A stretch of 64,000 nt of DNA from Sporosarcina beigongshangi. GTDB lineage: Bacteria; Actinomycetota; Actinomycetes; Actinomycetales; Micrococcaceae. The notes below the pieces were generated by a model. It did not search any database. It was not told the origin of the DNA and saw only the letters and a list, made by a program, of their open reading frames with translations. This document shows positions 24,619 through 33,932 of the stretch, piece after piece. Made by a program: the position numbers and the translations under genes. How positions within the stretch are numbered: the first letter of the stretch is position 1; each line of letters opens with the position of its first letter. Location: the NCBI RefSeq assembly GCF_016820535.1, contig NZ_JADHDY010000019.1, positions 25,047 through 89,046 of the forward strand, read 5' to 3'.

Positions 24619-26198
24619 ATGACCCGCAGTACCCCACCAAGTTCACCGTCACAGGTGGGGTCGGATCGGCAAGCTTCACCGTGTCGGAAATCGCGGACAC
24701 GGCAACGCGGATCGCGCGCATTGCCGAGCAGATGTCCCCGTTGATCGACCGAATGGCAACCGAACACGCATGGCTTGCAGAGGCAGCCTTGTCCGCACCC
24801 TTCTATCCCTATGATGCCGTCCAGGCGCTCCAGAGTGCCGTATGGCACGCACGGGGCCTCCGCATGGAAACCGCAACCCTGGCCCAACAGGCGAGCCAGG
24901 CGGCAGTCAATTACGAAGCCGCCGAGACCGCAACGGCGAACAAAATAGCAACAGCTCAACAGGCGACGGCGCTCAACCATGGGCTGCTCCTGTGGGCTCT
25001 CGGCCCCATGATGCCGCTGGTTCTCGTTTCGGATCTGCACCGGTTCCTTGGGAGGTCCCGGGACAAGGGGTTCCGGGACACTGCCGAGGACATGCTCAAC
25101 GATGCGCCGGCATACCTGGCCGGCTTGTTGGGCCCTGGCGGAGGCGCCGCCTTCATGCTGGCACATGGCGGTCCCAAGGACGCCGGAGCGGCTGGTTCCA
25201 AGGCGCCCGTGGTGCTGCGGCGCCTCATGGATGCTGCCGGCCTGCTCCAGCCCGGGCGCGTCGCTGTACGCCAGGTCCCGGTCAACGAGTGGGCCCCGCC
25301 CAGAAGCCCCGCACAGGCAGTGCCGGAGGATGGCGGGCGGCGCGGGGAATTGGAGGTGAACCTCGAAGGCGTCATGCGCGGGACGGACGAGGCCTATGGC
25401 CTCCCGCCGGGATCCATTTCCGTGGAGAGGGTGGAACGATATGACGGCTCTTTCGCCTGGACGCTCCACCTGCCAGGCACGGAAGTCTGGAACAAGCTGG
25501 ACAGCAGCAATGTCTTCGACATGGAAGGCAACGTCGAGGGCCTCACTTCCGAGCAACGGGCCGCCTTCGCCCAGCAGGACGTGCTGGTGCAGGAGCTCAT
25601 GAAAGAGGCCTTGGGCCAATCCGGTTACAAGGCCGGGGAGGACGTCTTGCTGACGGGCCACAGCGGTGGCGGAATCCATGTCGCTGCGGCTGCTGCGGAC
25701 CCGGCGTTTCGGGCTGAAGTGAACGTCAAAATGGTCTTGGCGGCCGGTGCTCCCATCAGGCACGCCGCCATTGCCGACGACGTCGACGTGTTCGACCTGT
25801 CCAGCAGCCATGACATCATCGCGGCTCTTGACTATGGGCAGCGGCCTGAATCAAAGAACTGGGTCAGCGTCACCACCCACCGCCCGCCGCTGCCGGAAGG
25901 AACCGGCGGGACACGCATTCTCGGAGAGGCCCATGCGATGGCGAATTATCTCGATGATGCAAAGCTCCTGGATGCCAGCGGCGATCCCGCCATCGAAGGG
26001 TACCGGGAGAAACTGGTGGCGTTTTATGGCGCCGGCATTGCCGGGGCCACGGTGAAAACCACCAAATGGGTCTACCAGGGACGCGACATCAATGAGCCGC
26101 CTCCTGAAAAGCCGCGCCCGAACGAGGGGAAAGCCGCGATGGGGGCAGAGGAGCTGCGGCGCTTCGAAAAGCACTACTCGCCGGCAGGACCGCGGTAG
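24612..26198 (+). CDS. Alpha/beta hydrolase (lipase-like) with ESX-like helical N-terminus
   Basis: A 528-residue protein. The first 115 residues are helical and alanine-rich (FTVSEIADTATRIARIAEQM onwards), as in WXG/LXG-type effector heads. A hydrophobic stretch lies around 120-140 (LLLWALGPMMPLVLV). The C-terminal half holds an alpha/beta hydrolase core: VLLTGHSGGGIHVAAAAA with Ser351, then FDLSSSHDIIAAL (possible acid) and ILGEAHAMANYLDD (possible His). The closing residues are charged and Pro-rich. It probably cleaves lipids or esters, possibly outside the cell. It is encoded with, and overlaps, the WXG-like gene. Confidence 0.75.
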   Translation: MVNDPQYPTKFTVTGGVGSASFTVSEIADTATRIARIAEQMSPLIDRMATEHAWLAEAALSAPFYPYDAVQALQSAVWHARGLRMETATLAQQASQAAVNYEAAETATANKIATAQQATALNHGLLLWALGPMMPLVLVSDLHRFLGRSRDKGFRDTAEDMLNDAPAYLAGLLGPGGGAAFMLAHGGPKDAGAAGSKAPVVLRRLMDAAGLLQPGRVAVRQVPVNEWAPPRSPAQAVPEDGGRRGELEVNLEGVMRGTDEAYGLPPGSISVERVERYDGSFAWTLHLPGTEVWNKLDSSNVFDMEGNVEGLTSEQRAAFAQQDVLVQELMKEALGQSGYKAGEDVLLTGHSGGGIHVAAAAADPAFRAEVNVKMVLAAGAPIRHAAIADDVDVFDLSSSHDIIAALDYGQRPESKNWVSVTTHRPPLPEGTGGTRILGEAHAMANYLDDAKLLDASGDPAIEGYREKLVAFYGAGIAGATVKTTKWVYQGRDINEPPPEKPRPNEGKAAMGAEELRRFEKHYSPAGPR

Positions 26199-26234
26199 CG
26201 CGATGCTCCAGTCGGGGCATGCTGGCGGTATGGG

Positions 26235-26654
26235 CTACCGGGTGCGGGTCAGGCTGCCGACAATCATGGACACAATGCTGATAATCAACGCGGCCAGGAC
26301 GGCGGTCCAGAAGAATTCGTCGATGGAGAACTGGATGGGGGTGTAGCTGCTGGCCCACGCGGTCAACCACAGCATTGCGGCGTTGATGACGACAGTGAAC
26401 AGGCCCAGCGTCAGGATGGTCACCGGCAGCGACAGCAGCTTGACGATGGGCTTCACGAGGGCATTGACCACGCCGAAGATGAGACCGATGAAGAGATAGG
26501 CAAGTACCGTGTTGATGGTGTCCGCAGTGGCGCCGGTTCCGGCAATCGCTCCGCCAACCACCTTCGCCGGTGCGATGGTTAACCCGGGCAGGAGCCAGCT
26601 GGCAACCCAGATGGCCAACCCGTTGATGAGCACTCGAACCACAAATCTTCCCAT
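26235..26654 (-). CDS. Phage-holin-4-like (four-TM) membrane protein
   Basis: A 139-residue protein with four transmembrane segments. The conserved loop IGLIFGVVNALVKPIVKLLS and the following PVTILTLGLFTVVINAAML are diagnostic of the Phage_holin_4_2 family, common in bacterial chromosomes with unknown, probably non-phage, roles. I start at 26654 (MGRFVVRVLING). It is convergent with the lipase-like gene, with a 36-bp gap. No lysis or phage genes are nearby. Confidence 0.88.
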   Translation of the reverse strand: MGRFVVRVLINGLAIWVASWLLPGLTIAPAKVVGGAIAGTGATADTINTVLAYLFIGLIFGVVNALVKPIVKLLSLPVTILTLGLFTVVINAAMLWLTAWASSYTPIQFSIDEFFWTAVLAALIISIVSMIVGSLTRTR

Positions 26655-26718
26655 GCGTCCATGATTCCACAGGATGGAACCATGAAAGGTATGTGAAGCA
26701 CTGCAATAAGCTTGGGGC

Positions 26719-27840
26719 ATGACCTCCATCAATGCCTCCGACCATGCCGGTGTGCAGCCGCGCCCCGTAGTGGGGCGCCTGCCCAAGTACGCGGCGGGCA
26801 AACCGCCCGTGGCAGTCCCCGGACTGGAAAGCTTCAAGCTCTCTTCCAATGAGAACCCGCTGGGGCCCGTCCCGGCCGTGCTGGACGTCCTGCGCAGCGC
26901 CGCCGATGTGCACCGCTACCCGGACACCAGCTGCACCCAGCTGCGCAACGCCCTCAGCACCTTCCTGGACATCCCCGCCGACGACATTGTCACCGGTGCC
27001 GGAAGCCTCGGGGCCCTCAACCAGATCCTTGCCGCCTTCGCCGGGGAGAACGAGGACGGGGTGCAGGACGAGGTTGTCTACGCCTGGCGGTCCTTCGAGG
27101 CATACCCCATCTGTGTGGGCCTGGCCGGAGCCAAGAGCGTCCAGGTGCCGGTGCGGGACGACGGCAGGCACAACCTTCCCGCCATGGCGGCGGCGGTTAG
27201 TGAAAACACCAAGGTGGTGCTGCTGTGCACCCCGAACAACCCCACGGGCCCCGCGCTGCGCACAGCAGAAACCGAAGCGTTCATCCGCAGCGTCCCTGAA
27301 AACGTGGTCATCGTCATTGACGAGGCATACCAGGAGTTTGTGCGCGCGGAAGACGCCGTCAACGGCGTTGAGCTGTACCGCAAATACCCCAACGTGATGG
27401 TCCTGCGGACATTCTCCAAGGCGCATGGACTGGCAGGACTGCGCGTCGGATATTCGATTTCACAGCCCGGCATCACCCAATACCTGCGCGCCGCGGCCAC
27501 GCCGTTCGCCGTGTCCGGCATCGGGGAGCAGGCCGCCGTCGCATCCCTTGAACACTACGACCAGGTTGTGGAAAGAGTACAAAGCCTGGTTGACGAACGC
27601 AGCCGCGTCATGGCCGGACTGGCGGACCTTGGCTGGCAGCTTCCCGACGCCCAGGGGAACTTCCTGTGGCTCGAATTGGGGCCCAACACCCAAGAGTTTG
27701 CTGCACTGGCGGAAGACCACGCCCTCTCCGTGCGGGCCTTCGGCGATGAGGGTGTGCGCGTCAGCATCGGCGAAGTGGCGGCCAACACCAGGTTCCTGGA
27801 AATCTGTGCAGGCTATACAAAAGAGCCCCGTCGTTCCTAG
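26719..27840 (+). CDS. HisC-type / aromatic amino acid aminotransferase
   Basis: A 373-residue fold-type I aminotransferase of the histidinol-phosphate/aromatic subfamily. Conserved parts are KLSSNENPLGP near the start, CTPNNPTGP, VIDEAYQEFV and the PLP lysine in RTFSKAHGLAGLRVGY. The usual his operon is not nearby, so an aromatic or branched-chain amino acid role is as likely as histidine synthesis. It lies directly upstream of the 2-oxoacid dehydrogenase operon on the same strand, which suggests amino-acid catabolism. A 164-bp gap with its own signals separates them. Confidence 0.88.
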   Translation: MTSINASDHAGVQPRPVVGRLPKYAAGKPPVAVPGLESFKLSSNENPLGPVPAVLDVLRSAADVHRYPDTSCTQLRNALSTFLDIPADDIVTGAGSLGALNQILAAFAGENEDGVQDEVVYAWRSFEAYPICVGLAGAKSVQVPVRDDGRHNLPAMAAAVSENTKVVLLCTPNNPTGPALRTAETEAFIRSVPENVVIVIDEAYQEFVRAEDAVNGVELYRKYPNVMVLRTFSKAHGLAGLRVGYSISQPGITQYLRAAATPFAVSGIGEQAAVASLEHYDQVVERVQSLVDERSRVMAGLADLGWQLPDAQGNFLWLELGPNTQEFAALAEDHALSVRAFGDEGVRVSIGEVAANTRFLEICAGYTKEPRRS

Positions 27841-27863
27841 CCATTAACAAAGGCACTGTTTGC

Positions 27864-27949
27864 GGGCATGTACCGATACAGTTGTAAATCGAAAACGTAT
27901 ATATATGCGGCCTGCGGAATGTATTCCATTGAGGGCATATATCGATACC
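27864..27949 (+). promoter_or_regulatory. Paired direct repeats and AT-rich promoter before the oxoacid dehydrogenase operon
   Basis: GGGCATGTACCGATACA (27864-27880) and GGGCATATATCGATACC (27933-27949) are alike at 13 of 17 positions. They flank an unusually AT-rich stretch (cgtatatatatgc). The pair, 69 bases apart, looks like regulator half-sites or a looping arrangement. The regulator is unknown; Lrp/AsnC-type control is common for such operons. Confidence 0.55.
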
Positions 27950-28004
27950 AACGAGTCGACGCGGGATCACCGGTCCTGTGAGGTTCGGCAGACGAGGAGA
28001 CAGC

Positions 28005-29270
28005 ATGGGCAAGGCCCAGCACGCTGCCAGTGGCACCGCTGGCGACGCATCGCCAATCCAGGAGGCAGCCGCCCCGGATGCGCAGGCGCCCGGGCGCCCT
28101 CAGGCAGGTGGTTCGTCCGGTGTGCTGCAGCAGCGCGCCGTCGGCCCCGACGAGGCGGTCCAGCTTCTCGACGAGCACGGCACCCTGCGCCACGAGGACA
28201 CGTTCAGCCCCTACATTGAGGCGCTGGATCCCGAGGTGCTGCGCAGCTTCTACCGCGACATGGCAACCGTGCGCCGCTTTGACACTGAGGCAACCGCGCT
28301 GCAGCGACAGGGTGAACTGGCACTTTGGGTCCCCGTCGTGGGCCAGGAAGCCGCACAGATCGGCTCCGGACGCGCCATGAAGCCTGCCGACTATGCCTTC
28401 CCGACCTACCGCGAACACGGGGTTGCCCTGACCCGCGGCCTGGACCTGGCAGACCTCCTCAAGCTGTTCCGCGGGGTCTCCAACGGCGGCTGGGACCCCC
28501 GTGAAACCAACTTCCACCTCTACACGCTGGTGCTTGCCGCCCAGACGCTGCACGCCGTGGGCTACGCCATGGGCATCTCCCGCGACATCGCGACGGACCC
28601 CGAAACCGAGCCCGCCGCCGTCGTGGCCTACTTTGGGGACGGCTCCAGCAGCGAGGGCGACGTCCACGAATCCATGGTTTTTGCCGCCTCTTATGATGCT
28701 CCGGTGGTGTTCTTCTGCCAGAACAACAACTGGGCCATCTCCGTCCCCTTTGAAGTCCAGTCCAAGGTGCCCCTGGTCAACCGCGCCGGCGGCTACGGCA
28801 TTCCCGGCATCCGGGTTGACGGCAACGACGTCCTGGCCGTCTACGCGGTGACCCAGTGGGCGCTGGAGCATGCCCGCAACGGCCACGGCCCGGTCCTGAT
28901 CGAAGCCTCGACGTACCGGATTGGTGCCCACACCACCGCCGACGACCCCACCAAATACCGCATGAGCGAGGAAGAGGAACTCTGGAAGACCAGGGATCCG
29001 CTGCAGCGGCTGGAGACCTACCTGCGTGCGTCAGGCCTGGCCGACGACGAGTTCTTTGAGCAGGTGAAGGGCGACGGCGATGAGCTGGCTGGCCATGTCC
29101 GGCGGGCCACACTGGCGCTGGGCGGGGCGGACATCCGCCAGAAGTTCGCCACGGTCTATGCCGAGGCCCACCCGCTGGTGGCCGAGGAACTGGCCTGGTT
29201 TGAAAACTATGAGGCCTCCTTTGCTGATGCCGACACCAACAACTCGCAGATCCAGGGCGGTGCCGCATGA
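28005..29270 (+). CDS. Branched-chain 2-oxoacid dehydrogenase E1 alpha subunit
   Basis: A 421-residue ThDP-dependent decarboxylase subunit. The ThDP motif runs from AYFGDGSSSEGDVHESM to FCQNNNWAIS. The phosphorylation-loop-like region is EASTYRIGAHTTADDPTKYR. The N-terminal 50 residues are an Ala/Gly-rich extension. With the beta subunit it decarboxylates 2-oxoacids from valine, leucine and isoleucine, or pyruvate, and reductively acylates E2 lipoyl groups. GAGGAGA precedes the ATG by three bases or so. It overlaps the beta-subunit gene by 4 bases (ATGA). Confidence 0.93.
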   Translation: MGKAQHAASGTAGDASPIQEAAAPDAQAPGRPQAGGSSGVLQQRAVGPDEAVQLLDEHGTLRHEDTFSPYIEALDPEVLRSFYRDMATVRRFDTEATALQRQGELALWVPVVGQEAAQIGSGRAMKPADYAFPTYREHGVALTRGLDLADLLKLFRGVSNGGWDPRETNFHLYTLVLAAQTLHAVGYAMGISRDIATDPETEPAAVVAYFGDGSSSEGDVHESMVFAASYDAPVVFFCQNNNWAISVPFEVQSKVPLVNRAGGYGIPGIRVDGNDVLAVYAVTQWALEHARNGHGPVLIEASTYRIGAHTTADDPTKYRMSEEEELWKTRDPLQRLETYLRASGLADDEFFEQVKGDGDELAGHVRRATLALGGADIRQKFATVYAEAHPLVAEELAWFENYEASFADADTNNSQIQGGAA

Positions 29271-30241
29271 GCACAATGACCATTGCCAAGGCCATCAATG
29301 AGGGCCTGCGCGCCAAGCTGTCCAATGACCCCAAGAGCTTCGTCATGGGCGAGGACATCGGCTCACTGGGCGGCGTCTACCGCGTCACCGAGGGGCTGAA
29401 GAAGGAATTTGGCGCCCACCGCGTCATGGACACGCCGCTGGCCGAATCAGGCATCGTCGGGACGGCCATCGGCATGGCCCTGCGCGGACACCGCCCCATC
29501 TGCGAGATCCAGTTCGACGGCTTTGTGTTCCCGGCCTTCAACCAGATCACCACGCAGCTGGCCAAGATCCACACCCGCTCCGACGGCCAGCTCAGCGCCC
29601 CCGTGGTCATCCGCATCCCCTACGGCGGCGGCATCGGCTCCATCGAGCACCACTCGGAATCACCCGAGGCGCTGTTCGCCCACACGGCCGGGCTGCGCAT
29701 CATCACCCCGTCCAACGCCAACGACGCCTACTGGATGATCCAGCAGGCCGTGGAGTGCCAGGACCCGGTCATCTTCTTCGAACCCAAGCGCCGCTACTGG
29801 CTCAAGGGCGAGGTGGACACCGAGAACAGCCCCGGCGACCCCTTCAAGGCCCACGTCGTCCGTGAAGGAAGCGACGCAACCATCGTTGCTTACGGACCCC
29901 TGGTTCCCGTTGCCCTGGCCGCCGCCAACGCCGCCGCAGAGGACGGGCACAGTGTGGAGGTCATTGACCTGCGCTCCATTTCCCCCATCGACTTTGACAC
30001 CGTTGAGGCGTCCGTCAACAAGACCGGCCGCCTGGTGGTGGCCCACGAAGCCCCCACCTTCGGCGGCATCGGCGGCGAAATCGCCTCACGCATCAGCGAA
30101 CGCTGCTTCTACTCGCTGGAATCCCCGGCCATCCGCGTGGGCGGCTTCCACATGCCCTACCCCGTGGCACGCGTCGAGGAGCACTACCTGCCGGACATCG
30201 ACCGCATGCTGGAGGCGTTGGACCGCGCCTTCGCATACTAG
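29267..30241 (+). CDS. Branched-chain 2-oxoacid dehydrogenase E1 beta subunit
   Basis: A 324-residue transketolase-like subunit that pairs with E1 alpha. Conserved features are [68 protein letters not shown] and the C-terminal [22 protein letters not shown] is more like the branched-chain than the pyruvate enzyme. The ATG start overlaps the alpha stop, so translation is coupled. Confidence 0.94.
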   Translation: MSTMTIAKAINEGLRAKLSNDPKSFVMGEDIGSLGGVYRVTEGLKKEFGAHRVMDTPLAESGIVGTAIGMALRGHRPICEIQFDGFVFPAFNQITTQLAKIHTRSDGQLSAPVVIRIPYGGGIGSIEHHSESPEALFAHTAGLRIITPSNANDAYWMIQQAVECQDPVIFFEPKRRYWLKGEVDTENSPGDPFKAHVVREGSDATIVAYGPLVPVALAAANAAAEDGHSVEVIDLRSISPIDFDTVEASVNKTGRLVVAHEAPTFGGIGGEIASRISERCFYSLESPAIRVGGFHMPYPVARVEEHYLPDIDRMLEALDRAFAY

Positions 30242-30252
30242 GAAGGCCCACC

Positions 30253-31692
30253 ATGACTGCCCCCAACCTGTTCAAGCTGCCCGACGTCGGCGAGGGCCTG
30301 CTCGAGGCCGAGATCGTTTCCTGGAAGGTCAAGGAAGGCGACACCGTTGCCGTCAATGACGTGATCGTGGAGATTGAAACGGCCAAGTCGCTCGTGGAAC
30401 TGCCGTCTCCCTATGCGGGAGTGGTGGCGCAGCTCATGGTTGCCGAGGGTGAGACCGTGGACGTCGGCACGCCCATCATCGCCATCGGGCCCAACGCGGC
30501 CCAGGGCCCGGCCGCTGCCGAGCCCGCCCCGGATACACGGGCCGCGGAAACTCCTGCCACGTCTGCTGTGGAAGAGGTGGAGGCGCTCAAGCCCCTCGTC
30601 GGTTCCGGTCCCAAGGCCGACGCCGTCAAGCGCCGCCCGCGGCTGGCTGCGGCTTCCGCCGGGCCCGCCCAGGCGGCCTCGCCCGCTGCCGCACCGGCGC
30701 CTGCTGCCGCGGCACCTGCCGCAGCGAAGGCACCTGGCCAGGAGCCGGCGTCGAGCATCATCAGCAAGGCGGCGGCCACCGCCAACCGCATGGTGGCCCG
30801 GGCCAACCGGGTGCTGGCGAAGCCGCCCGTGCGCAAGGCCGCGAAGGACCTTGGCATCAACCTCAGCGAAGTCCTGGCCACCGGGCTGCGCGGGGAAGTG
30901 ACGAAGAAGGACCTGCTCAGCTACCAGGACCAGCGCGCCGCGGAGCAGACGGCTGCGGGGTCGTTCTGGACGCCGGCCGCCGGGCGGGGGGCGGCGGAGG
31001 ACCCGCGCATTGAGCGGATCAAGGTCAAGGGCGTGCGCAAGGCAACGGCCAAGGCCATGGTGGAGAGCGCCTTCACCGCCCCGCACGTGAGCATTTTTGT
31101 GGACGTCGACGCGTCGCGCACCATGGAGTTCGTGAAGCGGTTGAAGGTCTCGCGCGACTTTGAGGGAATCAAGGTCTCGCCGCTGCTGATCCTGGCGAAG
31201 GCCGTGATCTGGGCTGCCGCGCGCAACCCATCCGTCAACGCGACGTGGACCGGGGACGAGATCCTCATCAAGCACTTCATGAACCTGGGCATTGCCGCCG
31301 CCACCCCGCGGGGGCTCATGGTGCCGAACATCAAGGACGCGCAGGACCTGAGCCTGAAGGAGCTGGCCGTTGCGCTGAACGAGCTGGCCACCACGGCGCG
31401 CGCGGGCAAGACGGCGCCGGCCGACATGCAGGGCGGAACGCTGACGGTCACGAACATTGGCGCCCTGGGGATCGACACCGGCACGCCCATCATCAACCCT
31501 GGCGAGGTGGCGATCGTGGCCTTTGGCACGATCAAGCAGAAGCCGTGGGTGGTGGACGGCGAAGTAGTGCCGCGCTGGGTCACGACGCTCGGCGGATCCT
31601 TCGACCACCGGGTGGTGGACGGCGACCTGTCCGCCCGCTTCATGGCGGATGTTGCAGCGATCATGGAGGAACCGGCGCTGCTGCTGGACTGA
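30253..31692 (+). CDS. Dihydrolipoamide acyltransferase (E2) of the 2-oxoacid dehydrogenase complex
   Basis: A 479-residue E2. One N-terminal lipoyl domain has the lipoylated Lys45 in [14 protein letters not shown] long Ala/Pro linker follows. The peripheral-subunit-binding domain is about residues 195-230 ([19 protein letters not shown]). The C-terminal catalytic domain contains [16 protein letters not shown], with the active-site His and Asp. AGGAAGG precedes the ATG. It closes the operon; the E3 (lipoamide dehydrogenase) must come from elsewhere, since the similar protein at 54852 lacks the E3 catalytic His. Confidence 0.94.
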   Translation: MTAPNLFKLPDVGEGLLEAEIVSWKVKEGDTVAVNDVIVEIETAKSLVELPSPYAGVVAQLMVAEGETVDVGTPIIAIGPNAAQGPAAAEPAPDTRAAETPATSAVEEVEALKPLVGSGPKADAVKRRPRLAAASAGPAQAASPAAAPAPAAAAPAAAKAPGQEPASSIISKAAATANRMVARANRVLAKPPVRKAAKDLGINLSEVLATGLRGEVTKKDLLSYQDQRAAEQTAAGSFWTPAAGRGAAEDPRIERIKVKGVRKATAKAMVESAFTAPHVSIFVDVDASRTMEFVKRLKVSRDFEGIKVSPLLILAKAVIWAAARNPSVNATWTGDEILIKHFMNLGIAAATPRGLMVPNIKDAQDLSLKELAVALNELATTARAGKTAPADMQGGTLTVTNIGALGIDTGTPIINPGEVAIVAFGTIKQKPWVVDGEVVPRWVTTLGGSFDHRVVDGDLSARFMADVAAIMEEPALLLD

Positions 31693-31706
31693 CGCCCGTT
31701 GCAACC

Positions 31707-31767
31707 AGCCCGCAGAAACGACGAAAACCTTTTCAAGATCAAGAATTTTCGCCGTCTTCTGCGGGCT
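31707..31767. terminator. Bidirectional terminator between E2 and the convergent aminotransferase
   Basis: AGCCCGCAGAAACGACGAAAA pairs with TTTTCGCCGTCTTCTGCGGGC across an 18-base loop, with one bulge. A-rich and T-rich ends inside the stem give U-runs for either direction of transcription. Confidence 0.8.
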
Positions 31768-31773
31768 AATTGT

Positions 31774-33099
31774 TTAGGCGGCGGCGATGGCCCTGGCCAG
31801 GACAGGTGCAAGGCGCTTGACGCCCTCGCGAAGGGTTTCCGGCGGGACGGCACTGAACGCCAGGCGCAGCTTGTTGCTAGGGCCTTCGGCTGCCGAAAAT
31901 GCGGCGCCCGGAACGAACACCACGCCCGCGTCGATCCCTTCATGCAGCAACGGGTAGCTGTCAATGCCCTCGGGCAGGGTCAGCCACACGAAGAAGCCGC
32001 CCTCGGGACGTGTCCAGAAAACGCCCTCCGGCATGAATTCGTCAAGGGCCCCAAGGAGTGCTGTGCAGCGTTCTGCATAGAGGGCGCGATAGGTGGCGAT
32101 CTGGCCCTGCCAGTCATAGTTGCTCAGGTATTCGCTGACCAGCATCTGGTTCAGGGTCGGCGGGCACAGGGTTACGGCCTCGCTGGCCAGGTAGTAGCGC
32201 TGCTTCAGGTGGGCCGGAACCAGGGCCCAGCCAATGCGCAGGCCCGGGGCGAAGATCTTGGAGAACGAGCCCAGGTACAGCACGTCGTCGGGGTTGGCCG
32301 CACGCAGCGGCTCCGGCAGGACGCCGTCGAACTTCAACAGGCCGTAGGGGTTGTCCTCCAGCACAAGAATATTCGCCTCACGGCATATATCTACGATTTC
32401 CTGGCGGCGGTCCGGTGCCAGCATGACGCCGGAAGGGTTGTTGAAGTTGGGGATCGTGTACAGGAGCTTGATCCGCTTGCCCTGGGCCTGCAATGCGGCA
32501 ATGCGCTCGCGCAGCAGTGACGGGATGATGCCGCGCTCGTCCCCGGCGACCGGCTGCACGTCGACCTCGTACGCCTCAAAGGTGTTCAGCGCACCGACAT
32601 AGGTGGGGTCTTCGAGCAGGATGACGTCGCCCGGATCGCAGAAGACCTTCGCGGCGACGTCCTGTGCTGACTGGGATCCAGCCGTGATGACGACGTTTTC
32701 CGGATCCGCGTTGAGGATGCCCTCGGCGGCCATGACCTCGCAGATCTGCGTGCGCAGTTCCTCTGTGCCCTGCCCTCCGCCGTACTGCAGCGCCTCGAGC
32801 CCGTGCTTGGCGATGATGTTCGCGGCCGTGGTGCCGAGGCGTTCGAGGGGCAGCGACTGCAGGTAGGGGTTTCCGCCGGCGAGGGAGACTAGCCCGGGCT
32901 GCATGGAAATCTCAAAGACGTCCCGCACGGCCGACTGCTTGATGTTCGCGGCCCGGGAGGACAGCAGTGCTTCGTGCGGGTGCGGGGCGGCATCGTCCGC
33001 GTGGACGGCTGACGGGCCGCCGGCCCTGGCCAGGGCGTCGACGGCTTCTTCGGACAGGGCTTCGGCGGCGGCATTGGCGCCGGGGGCTGTAGTGTTCAC
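31774..33099 (-). CDS. PLP-dependent aminotransferase (2-aminoadipate/MocR-type family)
   Basis: A 441-residue aminotransferase with the PLP lysine in YLGSFSKIFAPGLRIGW. YTIPNFNNPSGVML and VLEDNPYGLLKFDG are typical of the 2-aminoadipate/aromatic (LysN/ARO8-like) group. The first 40 residues are a low-complexity extension and there is no GntR HTH domain, so it is an enzyme, not a MocR regulator. It starts with GTG. It converges on the 2-oxoacid dehydrogenase operon and could feed it with 2-oxoacids, which is inferred from position only. Confidence 0.88.
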   Translation of the reverse strand: MNTTAPGANAAAEALSEEAVDALARAGGPSAVHADDAAPHPHEALLSSRAANIKQSAVRDVFEISMQPGLVSLAGGNPYLQSLPLERLGTTAANIIAKHGLEALQYGGGQGTEELRTQICEVMAAEGILNADPENVVITAGSQSAQDVAAKVFCDPGDVILLEDPTYVGALNTFEAYEVDVQPVAGDERGIIPSLLRERIAALQAQGKRIKLLYTIPNFNNPSGVMLAPDRRQEIVDICREANILVLEDNPYGLLKFDGVLPEPLRAANPDDVLYLGSFSKIFAPGLRIGWALVPAHLKQRYYLASEAVTLCPPTLNQMLVSEYLSNYDWQGQIATYRALYAERCTALLGALDEFMPEGVFWTRPEGGFFVWLTLPEGIDSYPLLHEGIDAGVVFVPGAAFSAAEGPSNKLRLAFSAVPPETLREGVKRLAPVLARAIAAA

Positions 33100-33139
33100 G
33101 TGCTCAGGATATAGCTTTTGTTGCTAAATAGGCATCAAA

Positions 33140-33154
33140 AGTTTTCAGAAAACT
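33140..33154. promoter_or_regulatory. Short perfect palindrome between the GerMN lipoprotein and the aminotransferase
   Basis: AGTTTTC-a-GAAAACT lies over the stop of the lipoprotein gene and 41 bases upstream of the aminotransferase start, in an AT-rich island. It may be an operator or a weak terminator. No regulator can be assigned. Confidence 0.35.
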
Positions 33155-33800
33155 ATTTCAGGCTCAGCGCCTCGGACAGGGGTTTGCCGTTGACGGTGAT
33201 GTCCACAGGTGCCCCGGCGGCGTCTTTTGCGGTCAGCATGAGCTGCTGCTCGGCCCGCGGGATGTCGCACTCGCCCGCCAGGCTCAGCGTGCCTTCCAGA
33301 TGGACCGTGATGGGCGTTGTTGACCTGTCCACCCCGGTCACCGCCAGGTCCGACTGCCACAGCGCGTTGCGCAGCCCCGACTGGCCAATCTCCTCGTCCT
33401 TGCTCCCCAGCAGCACCTTCAGTGCGGCCTCGACGGGGTCGGTGAACGTGACGGCTGGGCTGGTTGCGGCCACTGCGCTGTCGCCGCAGCCGACCTCGGG
33501 ACCGGACGTCCCGCCGTCGCCCACCGCGATGTAGTAGATGGTTACGGAGGCCGTGGTGGGCAGGACGGTGGGCTCGCCGCCGGGAGCCGCCTCGCTGCTG
33601 GATGCGGAAGGGCTGTCCGGGGCGGACGACGGCGGTGTCTGGCTTGCGCTTGTTGGGCCGCCGCCCGCCGGGGTACTCGCCGATGGGGCAGACGACAGGG
33701 AAGGGGTGCCGGTGGCGCTGGGGCTGCCCGTGCAGCCGGCCAGGGCCAGGGCGGCCGCGGCAAGGATTGCTGGAAGCGGGAACGTGCGGACGGTTTTCAT
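33153..33800 (-). CDS. Lipoprotein with GerMN domain
   Basis: A 215-residue lipoprotein. The signal peptide has the lipobox LAGC (Cys23). A Ser/Pro/Thr-rich tether extends to about residue 80. The GerMN-type domain follows with VTIYYIAVGDGG and DPVEAALKVLLGS. GerMN domains occur in spore-germination and actinobacterial surface lipoproteins. The role here is unknown, probably at the cell envelope. Confidence 0.82.
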   Translation of the reverse strand: MKTVRTFPLPAILAAAALALAGCTGSPSATGTPSLSSAPSASTPAGGGPTSASQTPPSSAPDSPSASSSEAAPGGEPTVLPTTASVTIYYIAVGDGGTSGPEVGCGDSAVAATSPAVTFTDPVEAALKVLLGSKDEEIGQSGLRNALWQSDLAVTGVDRSTTPITVHLEGTLSLAGECDIPRAEQQLMLTAKDAAGAPVDITVNGKPLSEALSLK

Positions 33801-33932
33801 CTCATTGCTCCTCGGTGGTGCAGGCTTTCCTCCGTCTCTACACGCTACGGGGGCTCACCGCGCGCCGAAAGTGGCTCGGGGCAAAGGGGCCTGAAATGCA
33901 ATCTGGTCGCGGGCAGGTCACAGTGCCGGACG

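Noticed and set aside
26235..26654. Holin-like protein as evidence for a prophage
   Set aside because: The family is widespread in non-phage contexts, and no endolysin, integrase, capsid or tail gene is in the window.
31774..33099. Aminotransferase as a MocR-type transcription factor
   Set aside because: There is no N-terminal GntR winged-helix domain, only a low-complexity extension of about 40 residues.
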